8,016 nt of DNA from Armatimonadota bacterium (GCA_030833025.1 JAURHZ010000100.1:1-8016); one strand, 5' to 3'; positions 1 to 6,879 are shown, numbered from the stretch's first letter. Notes: generated by a model not told the origin, from the sequence alone. Numbers and translations: made by a program.

Positions 1-1195
1 AGACAAGACACAATATTGGTTGTCGAATGTTTCCTTCTGGCACGCTAAGGCGTACCGCCAGGTGTTCGACAATCCTGTCTTTGACATCCTTTAGGCCGTA
101 GTGGTCCTCATCGAGCTTGCGTTCGACATCGAGTACGGTTGCCGATTCAGGCGTACTGGTGGTCCATGGGAGGGCAAGAACGGTTTCAACGTATGTCCGA
201 CTAACACTATGCTCTGGACTTGCTGGATTGAGGCGGTCAAGGCGGTCGAGTTCCCGTTCAACTTCCTTGTGAGCTTCATCTGGGAGCTTGAGCTTTTTGA
301 GTTTAGTTCTAAACCCTGCTAGCTCGCGGTCTCGTTCTGGACGCTCACCGAGTTCCCGCTTTATAGCCTTCATTTGCTCTCGTAAATAAAACTCGCGTTG
401 TGCCTTTGACATTGCGCCGGCGGCTTCTTGATGAATCCGCTGTCCAACTTCGAGGACTTGAATTTCCCGTAGTAACAGGCGATGGAGGACGTTAAGCCGC
501 TGAACGACATCTAGCGACTCGAGCACCTCAACTTTCTGAGCAGTCTTCAGACGCGAATGGGATGCCATCAGATCGGCCATACTGCCAACATCTGGGACAT
601 TCGTGGCATCCGCGATTCCCTTAACATCGTCAGGAAGCTCAGGCGACAAATCCACCATCCGAAGGAATGCCTCGGACACGGCGCGTTGAATCGCTTCCAG
701 TTCTATACGCTGGAGGTCATCTTCCGGAAGGGTATCTGTCGTGTAGGTGACGGTTGCCCTTAGGTGGTCTGAATCCTGGTCGATGGACGCAATTGTAAAG
801 CGTCGCAGTCCTCGGACGATTAAGCGTGTCGCATCGGGACCACGCCCCATGAGGCGAATACTGACCGCTACACCGACGGCGTGAATATCGTCTGGGCCCG
901 GGTCTTCCGTGTCATGTGTTCGCTGAGTGACGACACCGAGAATACGCTCACCTGAACCTGCTGCGGCCTCAATCATCTTAATGTACTTAGGCCGGCTAAC
1001 AGATATTGGAGCAACCAACATTGGGAAGACGACAGCATCCCTAAGTGGCAAAAGGTCTAGAACATCTGGGAGGTCATTCGTGGCAGTATCGGCCACAGCC
1101 TCTTCGATTGCGGCTTGTTCTAACGGTGTGAGAATAGATTCTGATTCCAAAGTGTGTGTGATTCCTGTACTAGTGTGGCTCGTAGGCTCTAACAA
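1..1195 (-). CDS. lon: ATP-dependent protease Lon, N-terminal part (cut by window edge)
   Basis: Lon is a cytoplasmic AAA+ serine protease that degrades misfolded and regulatory proteins. The minus strand is open for 398 codons from 1195 to the window edge. The substrate-binding LON domain opens with LLPLRDAVVFP at about residues 48-58. A helical region follows, with the hallmark MSKAQREFYLREQMKAIKREL, then the ALPW motif and DEDHYGLKDVKDRIVEHLAV, which leads into the AAA+ domain. The last residues, PILCLV, lie directly before the Walker A loop, so the ATPase and Ser-Lys protease domains are outside the window. The start is uncertain because no in-frame ATG precedes the LON domain. TTG at 1195 follows an in-frame TAG directly; TTG at 1150 and GTG at 1096 are alternatives, none with a convincing ribosome binding site. 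The frame is intact throughout. Family identity is near certain; only the start is open. Confidence 0.95.
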   Translation of the reverse strand, partial: MLEPTSHTSTGITHTLESESILTPLEQAAIEEAVADTATNDLPDVLDLLPLRDAVVFPMLVAPISVSRPKYIKMIEAAAGSGERILGVVTQRTHDTEDPGPDDIHAVGVAVSIRLMGRGPDATRLIVRGLRRFTIASIDQDSDHLRATVTYTTDTLPEDDLQRIELEAIQRAVSEAFLRMVDLSPELPDDVKGIADATNVPDVGSMADLMASHSRLKTAQKVEVLESLDVVQRLNVLHRLLLREIQVLEVGQRIHQEAAGAMSKAQREFYLREQMKAIKRELGERPERDRELAGFRTKLKKLKLPDEAHKEVERELDRLDRLNPASPEHSVSRTYVETVLALPWTTSTPESATVLDVERKLDEDHYGLKDVKDRIVEHLAVRLSVPEGNIRQPILCLV

Positions 1196-1362
1196 CTAAT
1201 CGCGGTTCTGATGTCATATGTTACACGACATCCCCGTCTGTCCGACTTATGTGTCAGATACGAAAGGGATTGTCGTTATGTTCCAAACTTACTCTCAATG
1301 TAATCGTTGATGGACGCAGGTTCCATCTGCGGGTAGAGTGGGTCAAGTCTTGGTGTCGTGGC

Positions 1363-1367
1363 GAAGG
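1363..1367 (+). promoter_or_regulatory. Ribosome binding site (GAAGG) that sets the DUF1501 start
   Basis: GAAGG ends six bases before the ATG at 1374, a normal Shine-Dalgarno distance. The frame is also open from an upstream GTG at 1338, but that codon has no purine-rich site at a suitable distance. The ATG therefore wins. Confidence 0.55.
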
Positions 1368-1373
1368 TACGAG

Positions 1374-2816
1374 ATGATTGACCAATTACAGTCGAATCCA
1401 TTAGTCGAGCGCGGGCTACTGCTAACGCGTCGCCAGCTGTTTGGCCGTGGTGCTGCTGGAATTGGGCTTGCGGCGTTGTCCGACGTGATGTCATCACCGG
1501 CGGCCCGCGCAGCTCCATCGCTTCCAATTAAAGCAAAACGCGTCATTTATCTTTTTCAATCGGGTGCACCCAGTCACATCGACCTTTTCGACTACAAGCC
1601 ACAGCTAGCTGCGCAGTTTGACAAGGATCTTCCAGACAGTATCCGTAATGGCCAGCGCATTACAGGAATGACCAGTGGGCAGTCCCGTTTTCCATGCGCA
1701 CCAACAACCTTCAACTTCAAACAATATGGGCAGTCTGGCACTTGGATGTCTGAAGTGATTCCGCATATCGGTGGCCTAGCCGACAGGATGACATTGATAC
1801 GGTCGATGCATACTGAGGCGATCAATCATGATCCTGCAATTACATTTATTCAAACCGGGTCACAGCAACCGGGACGGCCATCCATTGGCGCCTGGATGAG
1901 TTATGGCCTTGGAAGCATGAACAAGGATCTCCCCGGCTATATCGTTCTGATTTCACAGGGCACTGGAAACCCGAATGATCAACCATTGTTCGGAAGACTT
2001 TGGGGCCCAGGGTTTTTGCCCAGCGTGCACCAAGGAGTCAAACTCCGAAGCGTCGGTGATCCGGTGCTTTACCTGAAAAATCCTCCCGGAATTGATGCTT
2101 CAACACGACGTCAGATGCTCGATACGATTGCGGCAGCCAACCGTGTGACAGCATCGACATACCAGGATCCGGAAGTTGACACGCGCATTAGTCAGTATGA
2201 AATGGCATTTCGGATGCAAACAAGTGTCCCTGATTTGATGGACATCTCTAAGGAATCTGAGAGTACATTTACGGCATATGGGCCGGATGCAAAGAAGCCT
2301 GGTACGTTTGCTGCAAATTGTCTCCTAGCGAGGAGATTGTTGGAAAAGGGTGTTCGCTTCGTGCAGCTATTCCACCGTGGGTGGGATCAGCACGGGAATC
2401 TACCAACCCAGCTTCGTGGACAAGCCCGAGATACGGACCAAGCCAGTGCTGCGCTCGTGAATGACCTTGCGCAGCGAGGGCTACTCGAAGACACGTTGGT
2501 TGTATGGGGCGGTGAGTTTGGACGGACCGTTTATTGTCAAGGGGCATTGACCAAAGACAACTACGGTCGTGATCATCATGGGCGTTGCTTTTCCATGTGG
2601 CTGGCAGGCGCCGGCGTGCGTGGAGGGAATGTTATTGGCGAAACCGATGATTTCGCTTACAACATCACGAAAGATCCCGTGCATATTCATGATCTTAACG
2701 CTACGATTCTGCACCTCATGGGGGTCGACCATACACGTCTCACATATCGTTACCAAGGACGGGATTTCAGATTAACCGATGTCGAAGGCAATGTGGTACG
2801 GAAATTGCTCTCTTAG
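1374..2816 (+). CDS. DUF1501 family protein with Tat-type signal (alkaline-phosphatase-like fold)
   Basis: The product is a 480-residue exported protein of the DUF1501 family, distantly related to sulfatases and alkaline phosphatases; no reaction is firmly established for the family. Residues 18-24, TRRQLFG, form a twin-arginine motif. A hydrophobic alanine/glycine stretch and a likely cleavage site near SPAARAA (41-47) follow, so export folded through Tat is likely. Family landmarks in order are LFQSGAPSHIDLFDYKP (60-76), SMHTEAINHDPAI (144-156), FHRGWDQHGN (333-342), VVWGGEFGRT (376-385), GRDHHG (398-403) and VHIHDLNATILHLMG (436-450). Their Asp and His residues are the likely metal ligands. 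Length and both ends look complete. In planctomycete-type genomes this family usually follows a DUF1553/DUF1549 cytochrome-like gene; here the upstream neighbour is divergent lon, 178 bases away. A gene for a small exported protein follows after 52 bases and probably shares the transcript. Confidence 0.93.
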   Translation: MIDQLQSNPLVERGLLLTRRQLFGRGAAGIGLAALSDVMSSPAARAAPSLPIKAKRVIYLFQSGAPSHIDLFDYKPQLAAQFDKDLPDSIRNGQRITGMTSGQSRFPCAPTTFNFKQYGQSGTWMSEVIPHIGGLADRMTLIRSMHTEAINHDPAITFIQTGSQQPGRPSIGAWMSYGLGSMNKDLPGYIVLISQGTGNPNDQPLFGRLWGPGFLPSVHQGVKLRSVGDPVLYLKNPPGIDASTRRQMLDTIAAANRVTASTYQDPEVDTRISQYEMAFRMQTSVPDLMDISKESESTFTAYGPDAKKPGTFAANCLLARRLLEKGVRFVQLFHRGWDQHGNLPTQLRGQARDTDQASAALVNDLAQRGLLEDTLVVWGGEFGRTVYCQGALTKDNYGRDHHGRCFSMWLAGAGVRGGNVIGETDDFAYNITKDPVHIHDLNATILHLMGVDHTRLTYRYQGRDFRLTDVEGNVVRKLLS

Positions 2817-2854
2817 CTTGTATAACGAAGTCCACAGTTGGGGCGGCTCGTTCT

Positions 2855-2859
2855 GGAGA
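2855..2859 (+). promoter_or_regulatory. Ribosome binding site (GGAGA) for the small exported protein
   Basis: GGAGA ends nine bases before the ATG at 2869. It abuts the in-frame ATG at 2860 with no spacing, which argues for 2869 as the true start. Only the 2869 start also gives a clean signal peptide. Confidence 0.6.
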
Positions 2860-2868
2860 ATGTCCATC

Positions 2869-3312
2869 ATGAAGAGCACACTTTTTTCGGTAGCGCTATT
2901 GTTGACCGCAGCAGCAATTGCCATTCCTACGCAAGCAAAGAGCAAACTGTTCAATGCAAAGCAGGTATATAAACAATCTGAATCGGTTTCTGACCGCGCA
3001 CTTGGCCGGCCACGGAATATCGGTAAAGACAACAAGTTCCGAGAATACGAAATTGAGAACGCTGGAGTATTTGTTGGCTTCAAGCAAACAAAAGCAGCAC
3101 AAATTGTTGTCACAAGCCGAATCCCGTTTTCATCTCCGGTAGATGCAGCCGCATCGGTAGGGGTAAACCTCAGGAATCGTCAGCCATCGAGCAAGTCGAT
3201 TACACAATGGGTTTGGAAGAATGTCGACAACATCCCAGTGGTGGTTGTTCGCTCCTTCGATGGTCGCTTGTGGGAAGTTGTTGAGCTTGGAGACACGATC
3301 CAAGACCACTAG
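2869..3312 (+). CDS. Small Sec-exported protein of unknown function
   Basis: I do not recognise this 147-residue protein. It begins with a classical Sec signal peptide: Met-Lys, a hydrophobic core FSVALLLTAAAIAI (residues 6-19), and a cleavage site after PTQA (20-23). The mature part of about 124 residues has no cysteine and looks rich in beta strands. A LGRPRNIG segment precedes an alternating stretch with EYEIENAGVFVGF, and the C-terminal half has VWKNVDNIPVVVVRSFDGR followed by LWEVVEL. The early segment faintly recalls small envelope proteins of the SmpA/BamE type, but I would not assign it. It lies 52 bases after the DUF1501 gene with no terminator between, so co-transcription is likely and a shared cell-envelope role is possible. 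A longer open frame from 2779 would overlap the DUF1501 stop and bury the signal peptide, so I reject it. Confidence 0.8.
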   Translation: MKSTLFSVALLLTAAAIAIPTQAKSKLFNAKQVYKQSESVSDRALGRPRNIGKDNKFREYEIENAGVFVGFKQTKAAQIVVTSRIPFSSPVDAAASVGVNLRNRQPSSKSITQWVWKNVDNIPVVVVRSFDGRLWEVVELGDTIQDH

Positions 3313-3335
3313 CTTTCTCTGCCCGAATCCTTACG

Positions 3336-3371
3336 AAGCCTCTACAGAACGTGTGTCTGTTGGGGCTTTTT
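3336..3371 (+). terminator. Rho-independent terminator after the DUF1501/small-protein operon
   Basis: The arms at 3336-3348 and 3356-3368 pair over 13 positions, with one G-U pair and one U-U mismatch. They enclose a seven-base loop. The run of T from 3367 to 3371 completes the signal. It lies 23 bases past the stop codon at 3312. Confidence 0.8.
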
Positions 3372-3446
3372 CAATTTTCGAATAACGCTCGATGCACTTT
3401 TCGATGATCAAGACTCAATACTGGACACCGTTAGTGTCATATTCCT

Positions 3447-3484
3447 AAAACAAAAGCCTCCATGTATACGAAACCATGGAGGCT
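3447..3484 (-). terminator. Rho-independent terminator after the hisC/lipoprotein operon
   Basis: The arms AGCCTCCATG (3455-3464) and CATGGAGGCT (3475-3484) form a perfect ten-base-pair stem with a ten-base loop. Read on the minus strand, the stem is followed by TTTGTTTT (3454-3447). It starts 22 bases past the stop codon at 3507. The plus strand lacks a T run after the stem, so it acts mainly on minus-strand transcripts. The two operons thus converge here, each with its own terminator. Confidence 0.85.
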
Positions 3485-3506
3485 AAAAACTTATTCGCTT
3501 GTGTAA

Positions 3507-3851
3507 CTACAGCTTTTTTGAAGGAAGCTTGTCCATAACCATCGCTGACCACTTCGAAGTGGCTACAGCATCACCCGTAAACACAACTGTCACCGGACCT
3601 GCGTCCGGACCTGACAATGCGGCTTTAGATGAACCGGCCACGATGGAATCGTTCGTTGCGGTTGTGGTTTCACTAAGCTTCAATGTCGTCGCACTCTGCT
3701 TTAGGAACTGGAGAGTTTGGTCACGTGGCATATCAACCGAGATAGATGAAGTCGCTGTGGCTTGTGCCGGTGGGCTTGATTTTGTGCAGCCCACGTTTGC
3801 TAATACGGAAAGCGTAAGTAGACCAATCGCTACACAGGTTTTCAAGCGCAT
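3507..3851 (-). CDS. Small exported protein, probable lipoprotein, unknown function
   Basis: This 114-residue protein has Arg and Lys near the start, a hydrophobic segment VAIGLLTLSVLA (residues 7-18) and then NVGC with Cys22. That fits a lipoprotein signal peptide, although Asn at -3 is unusual for a lipobox (normally Leu, Val or Ile), so lipidation is likely rather than certain. The mature part starts with a Ser/Pro/Ala/Thr-rich linker (about 24-35). A small domain of about 75 residues follows, containing LQFLKQSATTLKLSE and GPVTVVFTGDAVATSKW. I recognise no family. The start codon lies inside the 3' end of the aminotransferase gene, with a ten-base overlap in a different frame, so translation is probably coupled. 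A strong terminator follows. The coding frame is real: it has a signal peptide, operon placement and a terminator at the right distance. Confidence 0.8.
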   Translation of the reverse strand: MRLKTCVAIGLLTLSVLANVGCTKSSPPAQATATSSISVDMPRDQTLQFLKQSATTLKLSETTTATNDSIVAGSSKAALSGPDAGPVTVVFTGDAVATSKWSAMVMDKLPSKKL

Positions 3852-4966
3852 ATGCTCGGAACCATAGCCGCCGCGGTTTTCAGCGCATCCAAGAACATTG
3901 CATTTTGTCGCTCTGTTCCAATCGTAACGCGCAGCATCGTCGGCAATCCAAAAATGTCTCCAGTACGGACAATGATTCCATCGCGGAGTAAGGAGTCGTA
4001 AACTTCACGGCAAGGACGCTTTGTGTCAATCAGGATGAAATTGGCATGGCTTGGAACAACAGACATGCCGAGCGCCTCTGCTCCGGCTGTGAGCTGTGAC
4101 ATGCCATCGGCATTGACGTTTTTACTCTCGACGACGAAGGCATCATCACCAGATGCGGCAATCGCTGCTGTTTGCGCTAGGATATTCACGTTGAAGGGGG
4201 ACCGAGGCTTCTGCATCGAGGCAATCACATCCGGTGCGGCGACTGCATATCCAACACGGAATCCAGCGAGGCCATAAAGTTTTGAGAATGTTCGGAGGCT
4301 GATTACCGGACTGCCAGACTTAATGTAGTCAATCGCAAATGGGAAGTCACTATTGGCATCGATGTAATCTACATAGGCTTCATCGAGGACAAGGTATGCC
4401 CGTGATGGAAGATGTTCGAGGATGTAATCGACATCTGATTTGGTGATGATACTTCCCGTTGGGTTGTGTGGGTTGGCAATGATGACAAGACGTGTTTTCT
4501 CGGTGAACGCTGCGACCATTGCTTTAGCATCGTGGCGAAGGTCGCCCTCTGTTAGAGGCACACCAATACGCTTTGCGCCGGCAAGCGTAGCCGCTGCCTC
4601 GTACAGGACAAATGTCGGCTGACCAGTGACGACTTCGTCGCCCTCTTCTAGAAATGTAAGCCCAAGAAGGTGAATGCATTCATCAGAGCCATTGCCAAAG
4701 AGAAGCTGATTCGTGTCGACTCCAAGCTTGTTTGCAATGACATTGGCTAGGTCAATACACGCGGCATCCGGATACATGTGAGAAGACATCAGGCGATTCT
4801 GGACGGCCTGAATCGATGACGGACAGGGTCCAAGAGGGTTTTCGTTGCTGGCGAGTTTTACAATCTCACCAGTAATACCTAGCTCACGTTTGACGTCCTC
4901 AATTGGCTTGCCGGGTGAATATGGACGCAGTGCTGAGACCCGGGGCGATACATGTTGTCTATCCAC
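3842..4966 (-). CDS. hisC: Histidinol-phosphate aminotransferase (HisC type)
   Basis: This is a PLP-dependent class I/II aminotransferase of 374 residues, the usual HisC length. In histidine synthesis HisC transfers an amino group from glutamate to imidazole-acetol phosphate, giving L-histidinol phosphate. Visible landmarks are LRPYSPGKP (13-21), LASNENPLGP (38-47), Tyr65 in MYPDA, FGNGSDE (90-96), NPHNPTG with Asn168 (165-171), DEAYVDY (195-201) and the Schiff-base Lys229 in RTFSKLYGLAGFRVGY. The C-terminal LRVTIGT (345-351) carries the carboxylate-binding Arg346. The start is GTG at 4966, with no early in-frame ATG; a weak GGTGG lies 12 bases upstream. No other his genes are present, and some HisC paralogues act on aromatic amino acids, so substrate is inferred. 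It overlaps the downstream lipoprotein gene by ten bases and diverges from the acetyltransferase gene over 38 bases. Confidence 0.88.
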   Translation of the reverse strand: MDRQHVSPRVSALRPYSPGKPIEDVKRELGITGEIVKLASNENPLGPCPSSIQAVQNRLMSSHMYPDAACIDLANVIANKLGVDTNQLLFGNGSDECIHLLGLTFLEEGDEVVTGQPTFVLYEAAATLAGAKRIGVPLTEGDLRHDAKAMVAAFTEKTRLVIIANPHNPTGSIITKSDVDYILEHLPSRAYLVLDEAYVDYIDANSDFPFAIDYIKSGSPVISLRTFSKLYGLAGFRVGYAVAAPDVIASMQKPRSPFNVNILAQTAAIAASGDDAFVVESKNVNADGMSQLTAGAEALGMSVVPSHANFILIDTKRPCREVYDSLLRDGIIVRTGDIFGLPTMLRVTIGTERQNAMFLDALKTAAAMVPSICA

Positions 4967-4972
4967 GCTGAA

Positions 4973-4978
4973 AGTCTA
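4973..4978 (-). promoter_or_regulatory. hisC: Possible -10 box (TAGACT) six bases before the hisC start
   Basis: On the minus strand TAGACT (a TAnnnT hexamer) is followed by TTCAGC and then the GTG start. This would put the transcription start on or next to the start codon, giving a leaderless message. I see no good -35 box. The match to the -10 consensus is partial, so the call is tentative. Confidence 0.3.
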
Positions 4979-5004
4979 CCACCAAGGAGAAAGTTGCTGG
5001 ATGT

Positions 5005-5520
5005 ATGATGCTTGCTATGCAAAATACTGGAGAAATGTTGTCCATCCGACCGGTTACGGAATTGGATGCTGACCATTGGATTGACTTGGTAAATGCGTTG
5101 GCGGACTACGAGAAACTAGACCGACCGACACCGGATGCGGTTGAACGACTAAAGGCGCATGCGCTGGCAGATGCTCCAAAGTTCACAGCATGGCTTGTGT
5201 GGCTGAACGACAAGCCGGTTGGCTACTGCGTATTTTTCGAGACTTATTCAACGTTTCTCGCAAAGCCGACGTTGTACCTCGAGGATTTATTTGTCCATCC
5301 CGATTATCGCGGAGCGGGTGTTGGGCGCCATGTATGGAATGCGTTGGAGCGGGAAGTACTGTTACGTGACTGTGGCCGCATGGAATGGACCTGCCTCCAC
5401 TGGAACATGTTGGGAATCAATTTTTACGAAAAACGCGGTGCTTGCAACCTAACGGACGAATGGCGTAACTATCGTCTGGTAGCTGAGCAGATTAGAGAAC
5501 GTCAGGAGGCAGGGGCGTAG
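5005..5520 (+). CDS. GNAT acetyltransferase, diamine/thialysine (SSAT-like) group
   Basis: This cytoplasmic enzyme would transfer an acetyl group from acetyl-CoA to a primary amine. The frame gives 171 residues, typical for the SSAT group. It shows LSIRPVTELDADHW at the domain start (12-25), ADYEKL (33-38), FFETYSTFLAKPTLYLEDLFV (77-97, including the conserved Glu-Asp), the acetyl-CoA loop RGAGVG (102-107), EWTCLHWNMLGINFYEKRGA (127-146) and DEWRNYRL (151-158). This pattern is shared with spermidine/spermine and thialysine N-acetyltransferases, so a polyamine or lysine-like amine is the likely but unproven substrate. The start is uncertain. ATG at 5005 is the longest; an AAGGAG at 4984-4989 sits rather far from it (15 bases). 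ATG at 5017 has TATGAT (5004-5009) seven bases upstream, and ATG at 5035 would still keep the whole domain. Confidence 0.88.
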   Translation: MMLAMQNTGEMLSIRPVTELDADHWIDLVNALADYEKLDRPTPDAVERLKAHALADAPKFTAWLVWLNDKPVGYCVFFETYSTFLAKPTLYLEDLFVHPDYRGAGVGRHVWNALEREVLLRDCGRMEWTCLHWNMLGINFYEKRGACNLTDEWRNYRLVAEQIRERQEAGA

Positions 5521-5534
5521 CCCCTGCCGGTTTT
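5508..5534 (+). terminator. Hairpin terminator between converging GNAT gene and hisS
   Basis: GGCAGGGGC (5508-5516) and GCCCCTGCC (5520-5528) form a perfect nine-base-pair GC-rich stem with a three-base loop, then GG and TTTT (5531-5534). The stop codon of the acetyltransferase gene (5518-5520) spans the loop and the first base of the right arm. The T run even overlaps the hisS stop codon at 5533-5535. The minus strand has the same stem without a T run, so plus-strand termination is the stronger case. Shared use by both genes is possible. Confidence 0.7.
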
Positions 5535-6822
5535 ACTTGCCGACGAAAGTCGCTAGCTCTGACAGTGCCACTGTGTGCTGTGTTTGGGTTGCAAGCTCAC
5601 GAACGGATGCAGTCTGACTTGCGATTTCATCATCGCCGATCACAATCGCGTACTTGGCACCCCCTGCATCAGCCATTTCGAGCATTGCTTTGAGGCGACG
5701 TCCCAGATAATCGACATCGATACTAAGACCAGCCTGTCGAAGCTGGCTGGCGATGGTCACCGATGTATCTCGAGCGGCGTCACCCATTGGGCAAATGAAT
5801 GCATCCAACTGATTTCCACCGGGGCGGGGGAGACCAAGCTCCTCCATGGTAATCAGTACACGTTCAATCCCAAGGCCAAAGCCGATTCCGGCAGTCGCCG
5901 GACCACCAAGCTGCTCAACGAGTTGGTTGTACCGGCCACCACCACCAAGGGCCTTATCGCCAAGAACCTTACACTGAATCTCGAATGCCGTTCTTGTGTA
6001 GTAATCGAATCCACGTACCAACCTGTGATCTACCTCAAACGGAATACCTAGCGCCGTTAGGTGTGAACATACTTTTTCAAAGTGATGTGCCGATTCATCA
6101 TCCAAGAAATCCACTAGGTTTGGTGCATTTTCCAGAAGCGCAATGTCACGTTTGTCCTTCGAATCTAGCATCCGGAGAGGGTTCTGCTCAAATCGCCGCT
6201 TGTTGTCATCACTCATTTCCGACAACAATGGCTCAGCATAAGCCTTTAGAGCATCCACGTATGCGACACGTGATTCCTTCGTTCCGACACTGTTGACTTT
6301 TACGGTGAGGTCGACAATGCCCAGTGCTTTGTAGAAGGCGACTGCCAAGTCGATAATTTCGGCATCAATTGATGGCATCGATGCGCCAAGTACCTCAACA
6401 CCAGCCTGGTGGTGCTGCCGGTAACGTCCGCGCTGGGCGCGCTCGTAGCGGAAGTTAGGGCCAATGTAGAGCAGCTTAGCGATTGGGCGCTCAATCCAGA
6501 GACGCTCTGAGACGTATGCGCGGATCGCACCAGCAGTACCTTCAGGGCGGAGGGTGAGTCGGTCGCCGCCACGGGTAACTAAGTCGTAGGTTTCCTTGGC
6601 AACGATATCGGTGCCATCACCAACCGCCCTGTGAAACAAGTCCGTCTGTTCAAATATCGGCGTGCGAATTTCAGCAAAGCCATAAGCCTTGCACACGGAC
6701 CGGAAAACGCCCTCAACATGCAGCCAACAAGCAGAGTCGTTTACAAACGACCTTGCTTCCTTTCGACCACAAGGAACAGGAGGGACGATATCAAATGTGC
6801 CATCAGGGCGCCCATATTGCAT
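5533..6822 (-). CDS. hisS: Histidyl-tRNA synthetase
   Basis: This class II synthetase, a homodimer, joins histidine to tRNA-His. From ATG at 6822 it has 429 residues, a normal HisRS length. It shows GTFDIVPP (8-15), EIRTPIFEQTDLFHR of motif 1 (51-65), TLRPEGTAGAIRAY (90-103), motif 2 in FRYERAQRGRYRQHHQAGVE (124-143), LVRGFDYYTRTAFE (268-281), GGGGRYNQL (293-301), motif 3 in GIGFGLGIERVL (312-323) and a C-terminal anticodon-binding domain (about 337-429) with LGRRLKAMLEMADAGGAKYAI. Intact catalytic and anticodon domains exclude the regulatory paralogue HisZ. About 12 extra residues rich in charged groups lie at 16-29 between DIVPP and the Trp33 helix. The open frame reaches back to 6921, but that would overlap the divergent DUF512 gene; MQYGRPDGTFD matches the usual HisRS beginning. 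Confidence 0.96.
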   Translation of the reverse strand: MQYGRPDGTFDIVPPVPCGRKEARSFVNDSACWLHVEGVFRSVCKAYGFAEIRTPIFEQTDLFHRAVGDGTDIVAKETYDLVTRGGDRLTLRPEGTAGAIRAYVSERLWIERPIAKLLYIGPNFRYERAQRGRYRQHHQAGVEVLGASMPSIDAEIIDLAVAFYKALGIVDLTVKVNSVGTKESRVAYVDALKAYAEPLLSEMSDDNKRRFEQNPLRMLDSKDKRDIALLENAPNLVDFLDDESAHHFEKVCSHLTALGIPFEVDHRLVRGFDYYTRTAFEIQCKVLGDKALGGGGRYNQLVEQLGGPATAGIGFGLGIERVLITMEELGLPRPGGNQLDAFICPMGDAARDTSVTIASQLRQAGLSIDVDYLGRRLKAMLEMADAGGAKYAIVIGDDEIASQTASVRELATQTQHTVALSELATFVGK

Positions 6823-6829
6823 AGCGCCG

Positions 6830-6835
6830 ATTATA
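6830..6835 (-). promoter_or_regulatory. hisS: Perfect -10 box (TATAAT) seven bases before the hisS start
   Basis: The minus strand reads TATAATCGGCGCTATG, a consensus -10 hexamer with seven bases to the ATG at 6822. Transcription would begin at or within a base or two of the start codon. No Shine-Dalgarno sequence stands before the ATG, which supports a leaderless message. A clear -35 box at 17 bases is missing. Confidence 0.5.
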
Positions 6836-6879
6836 TCGCTGGAGAGGATTACAACACGTGCTTGAACACGCCTAGGATG

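Noticed and set aside
927..1199. Open plus-strand frame opposite the Lon N terminus
   Set aside because: The minus strand encodes an unmistakable LON domain here; the plus frame is a low-complexity shadow.
1227..1242. Inverted repeat GACA-N8-TGTC in the lon/DUF1501 intergenic region
   Set aside because: Four-base arms are expected by chance, and it does not match the heat-shock operators CIRCE or HAIR.
1338..1373. GTG at 1338 as the start of the DUF1501 gene
   Set aside because: It lacks a ribosome binding site and adds 12 residues before an already adequate Tat signal; ATG at 1374 has GAAGG six bases upstream.
2779..2868. Upstream extension of the small exported protein into the DUF1501 gene
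   Set aside because: It overlaps the preceding gene and would place about 30 residues with Trp and Tyr before the signal peptide; the GGAGA site fits the 2869 start.
3424..3438. Palindrome GACAC-CGTTA-GTGTC between the two convergent terminators
   Set aside because: It has only five paired bases with no T run, and lies between two stronger terminators where an operator would have no gene to control.
3499..3867. Open plus-strand frame opposite the lipoprotein gene
   Set aside because: The minus-strand frame has a signal peptide, coupling to hisC and a terminator; the opposite frame has no recognisable features or ribosome binding site.
5575..6051. Open plus-strand frame of 158 codons opposite hisS
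   Set aside because: It lies wholly inside a certain hisS gene, and its product shows no domain-like pattern.
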